This document shows, one piece after another, positions 19,767 through 29,092 of a stretch of DNA of 64,000 nt (position 1 is its first letter; every line of letters begins with the position of its first letter). The DNA is taken from the NCBI RefSeq assembly GCF_900168325.1, contig NZ_FVZE01000005.1, forward strand, positions 124,001 through 188,000, in the 5' to 3' direction. The notes under the pieces are model-generated. The model did not search any database. It saw only the letters and a list, made by a program, of their open reading frames with translations, and was not told the DNA's origin. The translations under genes were made by a program, and so were the position numbers. Source of the DNA: Novosphingobium mathurense. GTDB lineage: Bacteria; Pseudomonadota; Alphaproteobacteria; Sphingomonadales; Sphingomonadaceae.

Positions 19767-20777
19767 ATGACCGCACCGCAAGCCAAACGCTCGACGCTCG
19801 ATCTTATCGGCAACACGCCGCTTGTCCTGCTGAAGGGACCAAGCGAGGCTGCCGGTTGCGAGATCTGGGGCAAGTGCGAATTCGCCAATCCGGGTGCCTC
19901 CGTGAAGGACCGTGCGGCGCTCTGGATCGTGCGCGATGCCGAAGCGCGCGGAACACTGCAGCCGGGCGGCACGATCGTCGAAGGTACGGCGGGCAACACC
20001 GGTATCGGCCTTGCGCTCGTCGCCAATGCGCTGGGCTACAAGACCGTGATCGTCATGCCCGAGACGCAGTCGCGCGAGAAGATGGACACGCTGCGTGCGC
20101 TGGGTGCCGAACTGGTTCTCGTACCGGCGGCGCCTTTCTCCAACCCCGGGCACTTCGTGCATACCTCGCGCCGCCTGGCCGAGGAAACCGAGAACGCGGT
20201 CTGGGCCAATCAGTTCGACAACATCGCCAATCGCAAGGCGCACATCGAATCGACCGCGCCCGAGCTGTGGGAGCAGATGGGCGGCCGGATCGACGGCTTC
20301 ACTTGCGCGGCAGGCACCGGCGGCACGATCGCAGGCACCGGTCTTGGCCTCAAGGCGCTCGACGAGAAGGTGACGGTCGCGCTGACCGATCCCCACGGCG
20401 CGGCGCTCTACAACTATTATGCCTGCGGTGAACTGAAGGCCGAAGGCTCCTCGGTTGCCGAAGGCATCGGTCAGGGTCGCATCACCGCCAACCTCGAAGG
20501 CGCCCCGATCGACACCCAGTTCCGCATCTCCGACGAGGAGGGACTGGAATGGGTGACGCGCCTGCTGGCCGAAGAGGGCCTGTGCCTTGGCCTGTCCTCC
20601 GGCATCAACGTTGCGGGCGCGGTTGCGCTGGGCAAGCAGCTGGTGGCCCAGGGCAAGACCGATGCGCGCGTGGCGACGATCCTGTGCGACACGGGCTTCC
20701 GTTATCTGTCCACGCTTTACAACCCTGAATGGCTGGAAGCGAAGGGTCTGCCGGTCTTCCCTTGGTTGGCAAGGTAA
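19767..20777 (+). CDS. cysK: Cysteine synthase (O-acetylserine sulfhydrylase)
   Basis: PLP enzyme of 336 residues making cysteine from O-acetylserine and sulfide. The Schiff-base lysine is K47 in NPGASVKDRA. The substrate loop EGTAGNTGIG lies at 72-81, the phosphate-binding GTGGT follows at about 180, and the serine contacting the pyridine nitrogen lies in LGLSSG. All catalytic parts are intact. The ATG at 19767 fits the family N-terminus (STLDLIGNTPLV). The CysK and CysM types are hard to separate by eye; NTPLV plus the length favour CysK. Confidence 0.93.
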   Translation: MTAPQAKRSTLDLIGNTPLVLLKGPSEAAGCEIWGKCEFANPGASVKDRAALWIVRDAEARGTLQPGGTIVEGTAGNTGIGLALVANALGYKTVIVMPETQSREKMDTLRALGAELVLVPAAPFSNPGHFVHTSRRLAEETENAVWANQFDNIANRKAHIESTAPELWEQMGGRIDGFTCAAGTGGTIAGTGLGLKALDEKVTVALTDPHGAALYNYYACGELKAEGSSVAEGIGQGRITANLEGAPIDTQFRISDEEGLEWVTRLLAEEGLCLGLSSGINVAGAVALGKQLVAQGKTDARVATILCDTGFRYLSTLYNPEWLEAKGLPVFPWLAR

Positions 20778-20793
20778 GTTAGAACTCCTGCCG

Positions 20794-21174
20794 ATGGCAG
20801 GGCAATATCCGCCTCCTATGGTCGAACCGATCACGACCCCGCAGCACTATGTGCCGCCTTCTGCGCGCGATTTGCGCTCGCAGGCGGTCCATCGCCTGCA
20901 GGTGGGCGCCTTTGGGCTGTGCGCGATGCTGCTGCTGGTCGGCCTTGCCAACATCATTACCGACCGGGTGGACCGCAATACCGATCAGGCCGATCCGATC
21001 CACGAGGTCGTGGCGGTGGACGCAAGGCCCAAGAAGGCCGCATCCGATCCGCTGGCCGACATCGGCGTTGTCCCGGCGTCGGATCCGACGCCGACGCCCA
21101 CCCCGACTGTAACGGCCGCCCCCCGACCCGCGCCGATGCAGAGCGGAGAGGCTGCACCTCTCGTTGATCAATAG
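20794..21174 (+). CDS. Hypothetical single-pass membrane protein
   Basis: Protein of 126 residues of unknown function. A proline-rich N-terminus precedes one transmembrane helix (about 35-54), then a region ending in a Pro-Thr repeat tail. It probably has a cytoplasmic N-terminus. It starts 16 bases after cysK and its end overlaps the following lipoprotein gene by 11 bases, so these two are likely partners. An ATG at 20818 is an alternative start. Confidence 0.7.
   Translation: MAGQYPPPMVEPITTPQHYVPPSARDLRSQAVHRLQVGAFGLCAMLLLVGLANIITDRVDRNTDQADPIHEVVAVDARPKKAASDPLADIGVVPASDPTPTPTPTVTAAPRPAPMQSGEAAPLVDQ
21146..21162 (+). promoter_or_regulatory. Hairpin over the ribosome site of the lipoprotein gene
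   Basis: Stem GAGAGG/CCTCTC (21146-21151 and 21157-21162) with a 5-base loop ends one base before the TTG start at 21164. It includes the only Shine-Dalgarno-like sequence (GGAGAGG, 21145-21151). Ribosomes finishing the upstream gene would unfold it, giving translational coupling. Confidence 0.4.
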
Positions 21175-21949
21175 TCGAACGGTGCTGTTTGCGCTGCTGG
21201 CGCCGTGTCTCGCACTGGCGGGATGCAACCTGCTGGGCAGTTCGGACGCAGCGGGGAAAAGTGGGGAGGCGCAAAAGCCCGCAGGGCTGGGTGTCTATTC
21301 GAGCCTGCCGCTGCTCTGGGGTGAAAGCGACGATATCCGCGGATTTTTGTCGGACGGGCAGGAGCAGGGCTGGGCCCATGCCTTCATCCAGGCTCAGGAC
21401 GGGCTCGTGCCGTTGGACCATCTGGCCGACGCTTCGGGGGTACTGCCGCTGGCGAAGGATCACGTCCTGTTGCTCGCGCAGCCGCGGCCCCTTACGCCGC
21501 AGGAGAACGTCGCGCTGGACGATTGGGTTAATGCCGGGGGCAGGGTGCTGCTCTTTGCCGATCCCATGCTCACCGCCCATTCGATCTTCGCGCTGGGCGA
21601 TGCCCGGCGACCGCAGGACATCGCGATGCTTTCGCCGATCCTCGGGCGATGGGGCCTTCAGCTCGAGTTCGACGAATCGCAGCAGCCCGGTGAGCGCCTT
21701 GTCGATATCAAGGAGGGCGCGGTCCCGGTGAACCTGCCCGGTCGCTTCCGGATCAGGCCGGAAGATGGTTCCTGCACACTGGAAGCGGCGGGTTTCCTTG
21801 CCGAATGCCGAGTGGGGAAAGGACAGGTCATTGCGCTGGCGGATGCCGCCTTGTTCGAGGACGCGCACGATCCCCGAGATGCGCAAAGACGCCGCAAGCT
21901 TCTGGAAACGCTGCTGGCCCGGGTTTCGGTGGGGATTGGACGGGAATAA
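21164..21949 (+). CDS. Lipoprotein with DUF4350/GldG-like domain
   Basis: Protein of 261 residues with a lipoprotein signal: n-region with Arg5, hydrophobic core, lipobox LAGC (Cys about 21). The TTG at 21164 is preferred because a GTG at 21182 would remove the positively charged n-region. The body resembles the extracytoplasmic DUF4350/GldG-type domain linked to ABC transporters (LAKDHVLLLAQPRPLTPQENVALDDWVNAGG split over about 98-127, then VLLFADP). Function is unknown. It overlaps the preceding membrane-protein gene. Confidence 0.72.
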   Translation: MINSRTVLFALLAPCLALAGCNLLGSSDAAGKSGEAQKPAGLGVYSSLPLLWGESDDIRGFLSDGQEQGWAHAFIQAQDGLVPLDHLADASGVLPLAKDHVLLLAQPRPLTPQENVALDDWVNAGGRVLLFADPMLTAHSIFALGDARRPQDIAMLSPILGRWGLQLEFDESQQPGERLVDIKEGAVPVNLPGRFRIRPEDGSCTLEAAGFLAECRVGKGQVIALADAALFEDAHDPRDAQRRRKLLETLLARVSVGIGRE

Positions 21950-22279
21950 TCGGTGTGAACCGGGGATGGCGCGGGCGGGACCGCTCGTTCGATAAATTAT
22001 CAATTTAAAACAATAAGTTGAATAGTTCGTAATTTCGTGTTCCGGCGCGGAAGTCGCGTGCTGCCCCCGCATTTCGTCGCAAATTCGGCGGAAAAATCCC
22101 GCTAATCCCCGAATTTCCCTTTCTTCCCCAAATTTCCCGCGATACAAAGGCAACCAATCGGAATGGTTGAGTCTCGCCGTGTTCATGCGTGAGCACGGAA
22201 CCCGATGGCGTGAGCGCGCAGTCGGGGCGGGGTCAGTCATTGTTCCGAGACTTGGACCCTCAGGGGGAAATGGGGCGGC
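21950..22279 (+). promoter_or_regulatory. Leader and promoter region of the dcw cluster
   Basis: A 330-base gap with no convincing gene. It opens with an AT-rich island (about 21990-22040) that stands out from the GC-rich surroundings and contains the palindrome GATAAATTATC (21991-22001), suitable for a promoter. The array of CCC repeats at 22098-22138 is listed separately. An inverted repeat CAACCA/TGGTTG follows at about 22151-22169. I cannot fix a -35/-10 pair. Confidence 0.5.
22098..22138 (-). promoter_or_regulatory. Putative MraZ operator array
   Basis: Five CCC or CCCC blocks (22098-22100, 22107-22110, 22117-22119, 22126-22129, 22136-22138) recur every 9 to 10 bases; on the minus strand each reads GGG followed by A or AT. 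MraZ is known to bind tandem TGGGN-type repeats with about 10-base periodicity upstream of its own operon. The array lies 142 to 182 bases before the mraZ ATG. Confidence 0.5.
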
Positions 22280-22777
22280 ATGGCTGGGCAGCCATACATC
22301 TACAACGGACAGGGCTTTTCGCTTCAACGCGACAAGAACCGTTTCGTGCTGCCCAACGTCTTTCGCGGCACCGTGCGCGAATCCAGCGGCAAGGATCTGG
22401 TCTGCCTGATGCCGCACGATCGCTGGCCCTGCCTCATGGGTTTCGGCCTCTCGCGCATTGCTGACTTCGAGCAAGAGCTCAAGGAAATGCAGGACATTGC
22501 CCTGCGCGCCGGCAAGGAATTCGACGCGGAAAAGCGCGCCAGCGACATCTATTCCTCCTACGAAGTCCCTTTCGACGGCAGCGGTCGCTTCGTTCTGCCC
22601 GACGATCTCGTCGCGCTCGCCGAAATCTCCGACCAGCTCTACTTCCGCGGCAACGGCAAGTTCTTCACCGTTTGGGCGCCCGAACAGCTCTACGCGATGG
22701 AAGACGACTGGAAGGCGGCGAAGACCGCCTGCCGCAGCCTTGCGGAAAAGGAACTGGCAAAGGCGCGCAAGAAATGA
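22280..22777 (+). CDS. mraZ: Transcriptional regulator MraZ
   Basis: MraZ of 165 residues: two AbrB-like swapped-hairpin repeats, each with the DNA-contact pattern ([14 protein letters not shown] at about 16-29 and [12 protein letters not shown] at about 98-109). Family members form ring oligomers and regulate the dcw operon by binding GGG-containing direct repeats in its promoter. The ATG at 22280 follows an AGGGGGA ribosome site. It overlaps rsmH by 4 bases, making it the first gene of the dcw cluster. Confidence 0.95.
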   Translation: MAGQPYIYNGQGFSLQRDKNRFVLPNVFRGTVRESSGKDLVCLMPHDRWPCLMGFGLSRIADFEQELKEMQDIALRAGKEFDAEKRASDIYSSYEVPFDGSGRFVLPDDLVALAEISDQLYFRGNGKFFTVWAPEQLYAMEDDWKAAKTACRSLAEKELAKARKK

Positions 22778-23793
22778 CGGCGCCCCAAGACCATACGCCC
22801 GAGCACTCCGAGGAGCACGTTCCCCATGTCCCGGTGCTTCTCGACGAAGTCGTCGCCGCCCTGAACCCCCAGGGCGGCGACGTCATCGTGGATGCCACTT
22901 TCGGTGCGGGCGGCTACACCCGGCGGCTGCTCGACGCCGGGGCGACGGTCCATGCCTTCGATCGCGATCCCGATGCCATTGCCGCCGTTGAACGCAACCG
23001 TGGAAAATGGCCCGAGCTGGATAGCGATCCGCCGCGCCTCGTCTTGCACCCGCGCCGCTTCTCGGAAATGGTCGAGGGCTTGGGAGAATCCGGCGTTTCC
23101 GGCGTGGATGGCGTCGTCATGGACATTGGTGTTTCCTCGATGCAACTGGACCAGGCGGAGCGCGGCTTCGCCTTCGGTTCCGACGGCCCGCTCGACATGC
23201 GTATGTCGCAGCAGGGGCTTTCGGCTGCCGACTTCCTGAACGAGGCGGACGAGGCCGAGATCGCCGACGTGCTCTACCTCTACGGGGAAGAGCGTCAGTC
23301 GCGCCGGATCGCCCGCGCCATCGTCGCCGCACGGCCGCTGACCACGACCGGGGAACTGGCCCGGGTGGTGCGCAAGGCGCTTGGCTACAATCCGAAGTAC
23401 AAGGGCGCAAATGCCCCGAAGGATCCGGCAACGCGGACCTTCCAGGCCATACGAATCCATGTGAACGGAGAGCTAGACGAGCTCGATGCAGGCCTTTCGG
23501 GCGCAGAAAACCTGCTCAATCCGGGCGGCCGTCTGGCGGTCGTCACCTTCCACAGCCTCGAAGACCGCAAGGTGAAGCGCTTCCTGCGCGACGCCAGCGG
23601 CGGCGGGGCGTCCACCTCCCGCCACCTGCCACAGGTTGGCGGTGGTGCGGTGGCCACTTTCACCAAGCTGTCGAAAGCGATCCGGCCTGGCGAGGCCGAA
23701 CTCGACGCCAACCCCCGATCCCGATCCGCCACCCTGCGCAGCGCCGTGCGCACCGATGCCCCCGCCAGAGATACCCACAGGAGCGCAGCATGA
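22774..23793 (+). CDS. rsmH: 16S rRNA m4C1402 methyltransferase RsmH
   Basis: SAM-dependent methyltransferase of 339 residues (formerly MraW) acting on C1402 of 16S rRNA. The N-terminal [13 protein letters not shown] and the SAM motif [14 protein letters not shown] (about 41-54) are present, then [14 protein letters not shown] and the C-terminal [15 protein letters not shown]. The ATG at 22774 overlaps the mraZ stop (ATGA). Its stop overlaps ftsL in turn. Confidence 0.97.
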   Translation: MTAPQDHTPEHSEEHVPHVPVLLDEVVAALNPQGGDVIVDATFGAGGYTRRLLDAGATVHAFDRDPDAIAAVERNRGKWPELDSDPPRLVLHPRRFSEMVEGLGESGVSGVDGVVMDIGVSSMQLDQAERGFAFGSDGPLDMRMSQQGLSAADFLNEADEAEIADVLYLYGEERQSRRIARAIVAARPLTTTGELARVVRKALGYNPKYKGANAPKDPATRTFQAIRIHVNGELDELDAGLSGAENLLNPGGRLAVVTFHSLEDRKVKRFLRDASGGGASTSRHLPQVGGGAVATFTKLSKAIRPGEAELDANPRSRSATLRSAVRTDAPARDTHRSAA

Positions 23794-24341
23794 ACCTCAC
23801 CCGCGATCGCGTACATTCGATCGGCTGGATCTCGGTGCTGCTGGTCTGCGGTGCGATGACGATCGGCCTGACCCTGCGGGTCAACGCGGTGAAGAGCCAG
23901 GTGCACGATGCCGAGAAGAGCATCGTCTACGTGCAGCGCGACATCGACTTCCTCGAGACCGAGTTCCAGACCCGCTCGAACCAGCAGGCGCTCAAGCAGC
24001 TCAACGACCTCGAGTTCGGCTACAAGGCGCCGGTGGCAGGGCAGTACATCGAGGGTGAGCGCCAGCTTGCCGCGCTGGGCAAGGCGGCTGCGCCGGGCGC
24101 GCCCGAGCCGATCCGTTACGCCAACGCCGAAGTGCCCGCCGACAAGGATTCGGGCGGTTCGCTGCTGGCGATGGTCTCACCGGTCAGCGGTGCCACCGCT
24201 GCCGTGCCCGAAAAAGCGGAAAAGTCGCAGGAAGCGGCGACCAAGGATCTCGATCCCGAGCTCAAGGCTCTCAAGCATGACGCAGCCAGCCTGAGCAAGC
24301 GCCTGGCCCGCATCGAACTGGCGGAGGCTGCCCAGCAGTGA
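23790..24341 (+). CDS. ftsL: Cell division protein FtsL (long form)
   Basis: Bitopic divisome protein of 183 residues, assigned by position between rsmH and ftsI and by topology: a short N-terminus, one transmembrane helix (about 10-32), then a coiled-coil stretch (about 35-75). FtsL proteins are often 100-140 residues; here an Ala/Lys/Glu-rich tail of roughly 90 residues follows and ends in a second amphipathic helix. FtsL forms the FtsQLB complex and activates FtsWI. It overlaps both neighbours by 4 bases. Confidence 0.82.
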   Translation: MNLTRDRVHSIGWISVLLVCGAMTIGLTLRVNAVKSQVHDAEKSIVYVQRDIDFLETEFQTRSNQQALKQLNDLEFGYKAPVAGQYIEGERQLAALGKAAAPGAPEPIRYANAEVPADKDSGGSLLAMVSPVSGATAAVPEKAEKSQEAATKDLDPELKALKHDAASLSKRLARIELAEAAQQ

Positions 24342-26113
24342 CCGCGATTGCGATCCCGACAACGATATCGTCAGGAAGACGCAAGCTCGTCAACGTCCGC
24401 CAGCGCTCGCTGCTTGTCGCCAAGCTGCGCACGCTCTGGATTCTGGGCGTTTTCGTGCTTGTGGGCACCTGCGCGTTGCTCAGGATCGTCTATCTCGGGA
24501 TGACCGGGGTTTCCACGCACGACGGTAGCCTCTCCGACCTTCTCGTGCCCGACAGGGGTGAAATCGTCGATCGCAACGGCGTGCCGCTGGCGCGTGAGTT
24601 CCGGGCCTATTCGCTGTGGTTCAATCCGCGCGCGATGACCGAGGGGGCGTCGCTGATCCACACGCCCGACGAAGTGGCCGACGGCCTGCTGCGCATCTTC
24701 CCCGATCTGGACCGCGCTCTGGTGCTCGAGCGCCTGAAGTCCGGCAAGGCGGGTTACATCCGCAAGTCGATCCTTCCCGATGACGCTAACAAGGTCCATG
24801 CGCTGGGCGAACCGGCGCTGGAGTTCCCGCTCGAGGCGACGCGCTACTACCCGCAGGGCTCGATGGCCGCACACGTGCTCGGCTATGTCGACAGTTACGG
24901 CAAGGGCAAGGTCGGCATGGAAGAAGCTTTCGACGACCAGCTCGTTTCGCCCGAAGGCCGCACGCATCCTGCCGTGCTCTCGATCGACTTTCGTGTGCAG
25001 AGCGCACTGGAAGACGAACTCGGCCGCGCCATGGCGGAATCGCAGGCAAAGGGCGCTGGCGGGGTGATTCTCGATGTCGATACCGGCGAAGTGCTGGCGC
25101 TCGCCTCGCTCCCCTCGTTCGACCCGAACCACGTCAAGCCGACCGACATGGTCATTTCCGAAGAGCAGGCCAAGCTCGGCGAAGTGCCCCACGGCTTCAA
25201 CCGCGTGACCAACCAGGTCTACGAACTGGGGTCCACGTTCAAGCCGCTGGCTGTGGCATCGGCGATGGATGCCGGCACGATCACCGATCTCGGCCGTCGC
25301 TGGTCGGCGCACCCGCTTCACCTCGGTCGCTTCACGATCAAGGATAGCCACTCGATGGGCGATTCGCTCAACGTGGCCGAAACCCTGATCCATTCCTCGA
25401 ACGTGGTGACCGCGCAGATTGCCGACGAACTGGGCGGCGTGCGTCTCAAGAAGACGATGGAAGCGCTGGGCATGGACCGGCGTCCCGACATCGAGCTTCC
25501 GGCGCGCGGCTTCCCGATCTGGCCCAAGGGCGAATGGCCGCGCCTGCGCACGATGACGGTGTCCTACGGTCACGGCATTGCCGTTACCCCGTTGCACCTC
25601 GCCAGCGCCTATGCCGCGCTCGTCAATGGCGGGATCTGGCGTCCGGCGACGCTCAGGAAGCTCGATCCGTCGGACGTTCCGGCAGGGCACCGTGTGTTCA
25701 AGGCGTCGACCAGCGCGCGCAGCCGCCAGCTCCTGCGCATGATCGTGCGCTACGGTACCGGCCGCAAGGCCGACGCGCCGGGCTTCCGCATCGGCGGCAA
25801 GACCGGTTCGGCCGAAAAGCCCGGCGCAGGCGGCTATCGCCATCACTCGCTGATCTCGACCTTCGCCTCGGCCTTCCCGATGGACAAGCCGCGCTTTGTC
25901 GTGATCGCCATGCTCGACGAGCCGCAGGGTACGCAGGCCACGTCCTTCCAGCGCACGGCGGCCTGGAACGCCGCGCCGGTCATCGGCCGCGTCGTCCCGC
26001 GCATCGGCCCGATCCTCGGCATCATGCCCGACGAAACGCGCGATATCGACATTTCCGATCTCAAGCCGCTCATCCCGAATGAAGTGCGTGCGTCAGAGGC
26101 TGACGGCGAATGA
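24338..26113 (+). CDS. ftsI: Septal peptidoglycan transpeptidase FtsI (PBP3)
   Basis: Class B penicillin-binding protein of 591 residues that cross-links septal peptidoglycan with FtsW. One membrane anchor lies at about 32-52, then the pedestal domain. The transpeptidase motifs are complete: S299-T-F-K302, SSN 353-355 and KTG at about 488-490. It overlaps ftsL and murE by 4 bases at each end. Confidence 0.97.
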   Translation: MTAIAIPTTISSGRRKLVNVRQRSLLVAKLRTLWILGVFVLVGTCALLRIVYLGMTGVSTHDGSLSDLLVPDRGEIVDRNGVPLAREFRAYSLWFNPRAMTEGASLIHTPDEVADGLLRIFPDLDRALVLERLKSGKAGYIRKSILPDDANKVHALGEPALEFPLEATRYYPQGSMAAHVLGYVDSYGKGKVGMEEAFDDQLVSPEGRTHPAVLSIDFRVQSALEDELGRAMAESQAKGAGGVILDVDTGEVLALASLPSFDPNHVKPTDMVISEEQAKLGEVPHGFNRVTNQVYELGSTFKPLAVASAMDAGTITDLGRRWSAHPLHLGRFTIKDSHSMGDSLNVAETLIHSSNVVTAQIADELGGVRLKKTMEALGMDRRPDIELPARGFPIWPKGEWPRLRTMTVSYGHGIAVTPLHLASAYAALVNGGIWRPATLRKLDPSDVPAGHRVFKASTSARSRQLLRMIVRYGTGRKADAPGFRIGGKTGSAEKPGAGGYRHHSLISTFASAFPMDKPRFVVIAMLDEPQGTQATSFQRTAAWNAAPVIGRVVPRIGPILGIMPDETRDIDISDLKPLIPNEVRASEADGE

Positions 26114-27573
26114 AACTGACCGATCTTTGCACTGCAGCGGGCATCGCCCTGACCGAAAGCGGCGAGGCGACCGTAACCGGGTTCGCCATCGACCATCGCA
26201 AGGTCGCGCCCGGCACGGTCTTCGGCGCGTTCCGCGGCGCGAAGTTCAATGGCGAGGATTTCATCGCCGCCGCCATCGAGGCCGGCGCGGTTGCGGTGGT
26301 CGCCGCGCCCGATGCGCGGGTCGAAGGCGCGATCCACTTTGCCGACGCTGAACCGCGCGGGCTCTTCGCCCGGCTGGCGGCCCAGTTCTTCACGCCCGTG
26401 CCGCAGACGCTGGTCGCGGTGACCGGCACCAATGGCAAGACCTCCACGGTCGAACTGACGCGCCAGATCTGGCGCATGGCCGGCATTCGTGCGGCGTCGA
26501 TCGGCACGCTGGGCGTAACCACCAGCGAAGAGACGGTTTCGACCGGGCTGACCACGCCCGATATCGTCACCTTCCTCGGGAACCTCTCAGGCCTGGCGCG
26601 TGAGGGCGTAACGCACGTTGCCTATGAGGCATCGAGCCACGGCCTTTCGCAGTTCCGCATCGAGGGGCCGCGCGTCGCAGCCGGCGCCTTCACCAATCTC
26701 AGCCGCGACCACCTCGACTATCATGCGACGATGGAAGAGTACTTCGCCGCGAAGATGCGTCTGTTCGACGAAGTGGTGGTTGACGGAGGCACGGCGGTCG
26801 TCTGGGCGGACGATGCGTGGTCCGACAAGGCGATCGAGCATGCCGGCAAGCGCGGACTGAAGCTGTTTACCGTCGGCACGAAGGGCGAGCATATCCGCCT
26901 TCTTGGCCGCACGCCCGGTGGGCTTGGGCAGAAATTGGAGATCGCGTACGCAGGCACCAACCATACCATCGATCTGCCGCTGATCGGCGCATACCAGGCT
27001 GCCAATTCACTGGTCGCGGCGGGTCTGGTCCTGGCGACCGGAGGCGAGGCGCATGCCACTTTCGATGCGCTCAAGCGCCTGCAGACCGTTCGCGGCCGCA
27101 TCGAGCGCGCGGCGATCACGCCGTCCGGCGCGCCGGTCTATGTCGACTACGCGCATACGCCCGATGCACTGGAAGCAGCGATTGCCGCGCTTCGGCCCCA
27201 CGTCGCCGGGCGCCTGATCGTCGTCTTCGGCGCGGGCGGCGACCGCGACACGGGCAAGCGCCCGGAAATGGGCAAGGCAGCGGCGCAGGGCGCGGATCTC
27301 GCGATCGTCACCGACGATAACCCTCGCGGCGAAGATCCCGCCGCGATCCGGTCCATGATCCTGGCAGGCATGCAGGGCAAGGGCAGGGAAATCGGCGACA
27401 GACGGGAGGCGATCGGTGCCGCCGTCGAGGCCGCCGCAGCCGGCGATATCGTCCTGATCGCCGGCAAGGGACATGAGCAAGGACAGATAATCGGCAGCGG
27501 CGCAGATGTGCGCGTCCTGCCATTCGACGACGTCACGGTTGCCAGGGAAATGGCTGGCGCACTGGGGAGGTAG
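26110..27573 (+). CDS. murE: UDP-MurNAc-tripeptide synthetase (meso-DAP adding)
   Basis: Mur ligase of 487 residues that adds meso-diaminopimelate to UDP-MurNAc-L-Ala-D-Glu in the cytoplasm. The ATP loop is TGTNGKTST (about 104-112). The DAP-specificity motif DNPR occurs in TDDNPRGEDP (about 399), so the wall is DAP-type. The start overlaps ftsI by 4 bases; murF begins 6 bases after the stop. Confidence 0.97.
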   Translation: MKLTDLCTAAGIALTESGEATVTGFAIDHRKVAPGTVFGAFRGAKFNGEDFIAAAIEAGAVAVVAAPDARVEGAIHFADAEPRGLFARLAAQFFTPVPQTLVAVTGTNGKTSTVELTRQIWRMAGIRAASIGTLGVTTSEETVSTGLTTPDIVTFLGNLSGLAREGVTHVAYEASSHGLSQFRIEGPRVAAGAFTNLSRDHLDYHATMEEYFAAKMRLFDEVVVDGGTAVVWADDAWSDKAIEHAGKRGLKLFTVGTKGEHIRLLGRTPGGLGQKLEIAYAGTNHTIDLPLIGAYQAANSLVAAGLVLATGGEAHATFDALKRLQTVRGRIERAAITPSGAPVYVDYAHTPDALEAAIAALRPHVAGRLIVVFGAGGDRDTGKRPEMGKAAAQGADLAIVTDDNPRGEDPAAIRSMILAGMQGKGREIGDRREAIGAAVEAAAAGDIVLIAGKGHEQGQIIGSGADVRVLPFDDVTVAREMAGALGR

Positions 27574-27579
27574 AAGACG

Positions 27580-29076
27580 ATGAACGCTGTTGCCCGGATT
27601 CTCGACTGGCCTGCTGAACTGTCGGATGAGAACCCGTCTGCGCTGTGGGATGCGGTTTCGATCGCGCGCGCGGTCAAGGGCACGGCGAACGCCGAATTTA
27701 CCGTTTCCGGCGTCGAAATCGATAGCCGCGACGTCCAGCCCGGAGACCTGTTCTTTGCCTTGAAGGGCGAAAGCATGGACGGCCACCGTTTCGTTGAGAT
27801 GGCCTTCGCCAAGGGGGCGGCTGCCGTCGTCGTCGACCGTCCCGTGGACGGTCCGCACATCCTGGTGAAGGACACGACCGAGGCGCTGGAGAAGCTGGGC
27901 GCGGCCGCCCGCCTGCGCGCGCGCGGCCCGATCATCGGCGTGACCGGGTCGGTCGGCAAGACCGGTGTCAAGGAATCGATTTTCGCAGCGCTCGATCGCT
28001 CCAGCCGTGGCGACGCGCACCGTTCGGTCAAGAGCTACAACAACCATGTCGGGGTGCCCCTCAGCCTTGCGCGCATGCCCGGTCGCGCGCGCTTCGGCAT
28101 CTTCGAGATGGGCATGAATCACGCGGGCGAGATCGCCGCGCTGACCCGGCAGGTGCGCCCGCACGTTGCGGTGATCACGACCATCGCCCCGGCGCATATC
28201 GAGATGCTGGGCTCCGAGGAAGCGATCGCCGATGCCAAGGCCGAGATCTTCCAGGGCCTTGAAGAAGGTGGCACTGCCGTCATTCCGGCGGACAGCCCGC
28301 ATTTCCTGCGCCTTCGCGATGCGGCAGTGGCGTGCGGGGCGAAAGTCGTCTCTTTCGGTAAGGCCGGCGATGCGGACGTGCGCCTGCTCGATACGGTTTC
28401 GGCCATCGGCGGCGGTTCGCTGGTGACGGTCGACATGGGCGACCGGCGCGTGTGTTACACCGTTGCCGCGCCGGGCGAACACTGGGTGATGAACTCGCTT
28501 GCGGTCATGGCGGCGGTGCGCGCGGTCAAGGGAGACCTTGGCGCAGCCGGGGTTGCGCTGGCCGAAATGGGCGGTCTTCCGGGCCGCGGCGCGCGTGTCG
28601 AGATCGACGTTCCGGGCGGTGAGGCAGACGACGAGGGCCAGCGCAAGGCCCTGCTGATCGACGAGAGCTACAACGCCAACCCGGCTTCCATGCGCGCGAC
28701 GCTGGCCCAGCTGGGCCGCACTCCGGCGCGGCGCCGGATCGCGGTCCTGGGTGCGATGAAGGAACTGGGCAGCCACGGTCCGGACTATCATGCCGCGCTG
28801 GCCGAACCGATCCGCGAGGCCGGAGTCGATTATGCCGTGCTCGTCGGCGAAGAGATGACGCCGCTCGCGAAGGCCCTCACCGATGGGGAATTGGGGAAAT
28901 CGGAAGGCGCGAAACTTGGCAAAACCGTGGCTTTCGCGCATTGCGCCACTGTAGGGGAAGCTGTCGATGCCTTGCGCGCATTCGGACTTGAGAGGGATGA
29001 TGCAATCCTTGTCAAAGGTTCGAATTCGGTGGGTCTCGCTTCCCTGGTAACGGCGCTCAGCAAGCAGGAAGGGTAG
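27580..29076 (+). CDS. murF: UDP-MurNAc-pentapeptide synthetase MurF
   Basis: Mur ligase of 498 residues that adds D-Ala-D-Ala to the UDP-MurNAc-tripeptide. The P-loop reads [12 protein letters not shown] (about residues 124-135), the MurF variant of the family. [15 protein letters not shown] and the C-terminal [11 protein letters not shown] are also typical. It follows murE by 6 bases. Confidence 0.96.
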   Translation: MNAVARILDWPAELSDENPSALWDAVSIARAVKGTANAEFTVSGVEIDSRDVQPGDLFFALKGESMDGHRFVEMAFAKGAAAVVVDRPVDGPHILVKDTTEALEKLGAAARLRARGPIIGVTGSVGKTGVKESIFAALDRSSRGDAHRSVKSYNNHVGVPLSLARMPGRARFGIFEMGMNHAGEIAALTRQVRPHVAVITTIAPAHIEMLGSEEAIADAKAEIFQGLEEGGTAVIPADSPHFLRLRDAAVACGAKVVSFGKAGDADVRLLDTVSAIGGGSLVTVDMGDRRVCYTVAAPGEHWVMNSLAVMAAVRAVKGDLGAAGVALAEMGGLPGRGARVEIDVPGGEADDEGQRKALLIDESYNANPASMRATLAQLGRTPARRRIAVLGAMKELGSHGPDYHAALAEPIREAGVDYAVLVGEEMTPLAKALTDGELGKSEGAKLGKTVAFAHCATVGEAVDALRAFGLERDDAILVKGSNSVGLASLVTALSKQEG

Positions 29077-29092
29077 GGGGTCACCCCGCAAG

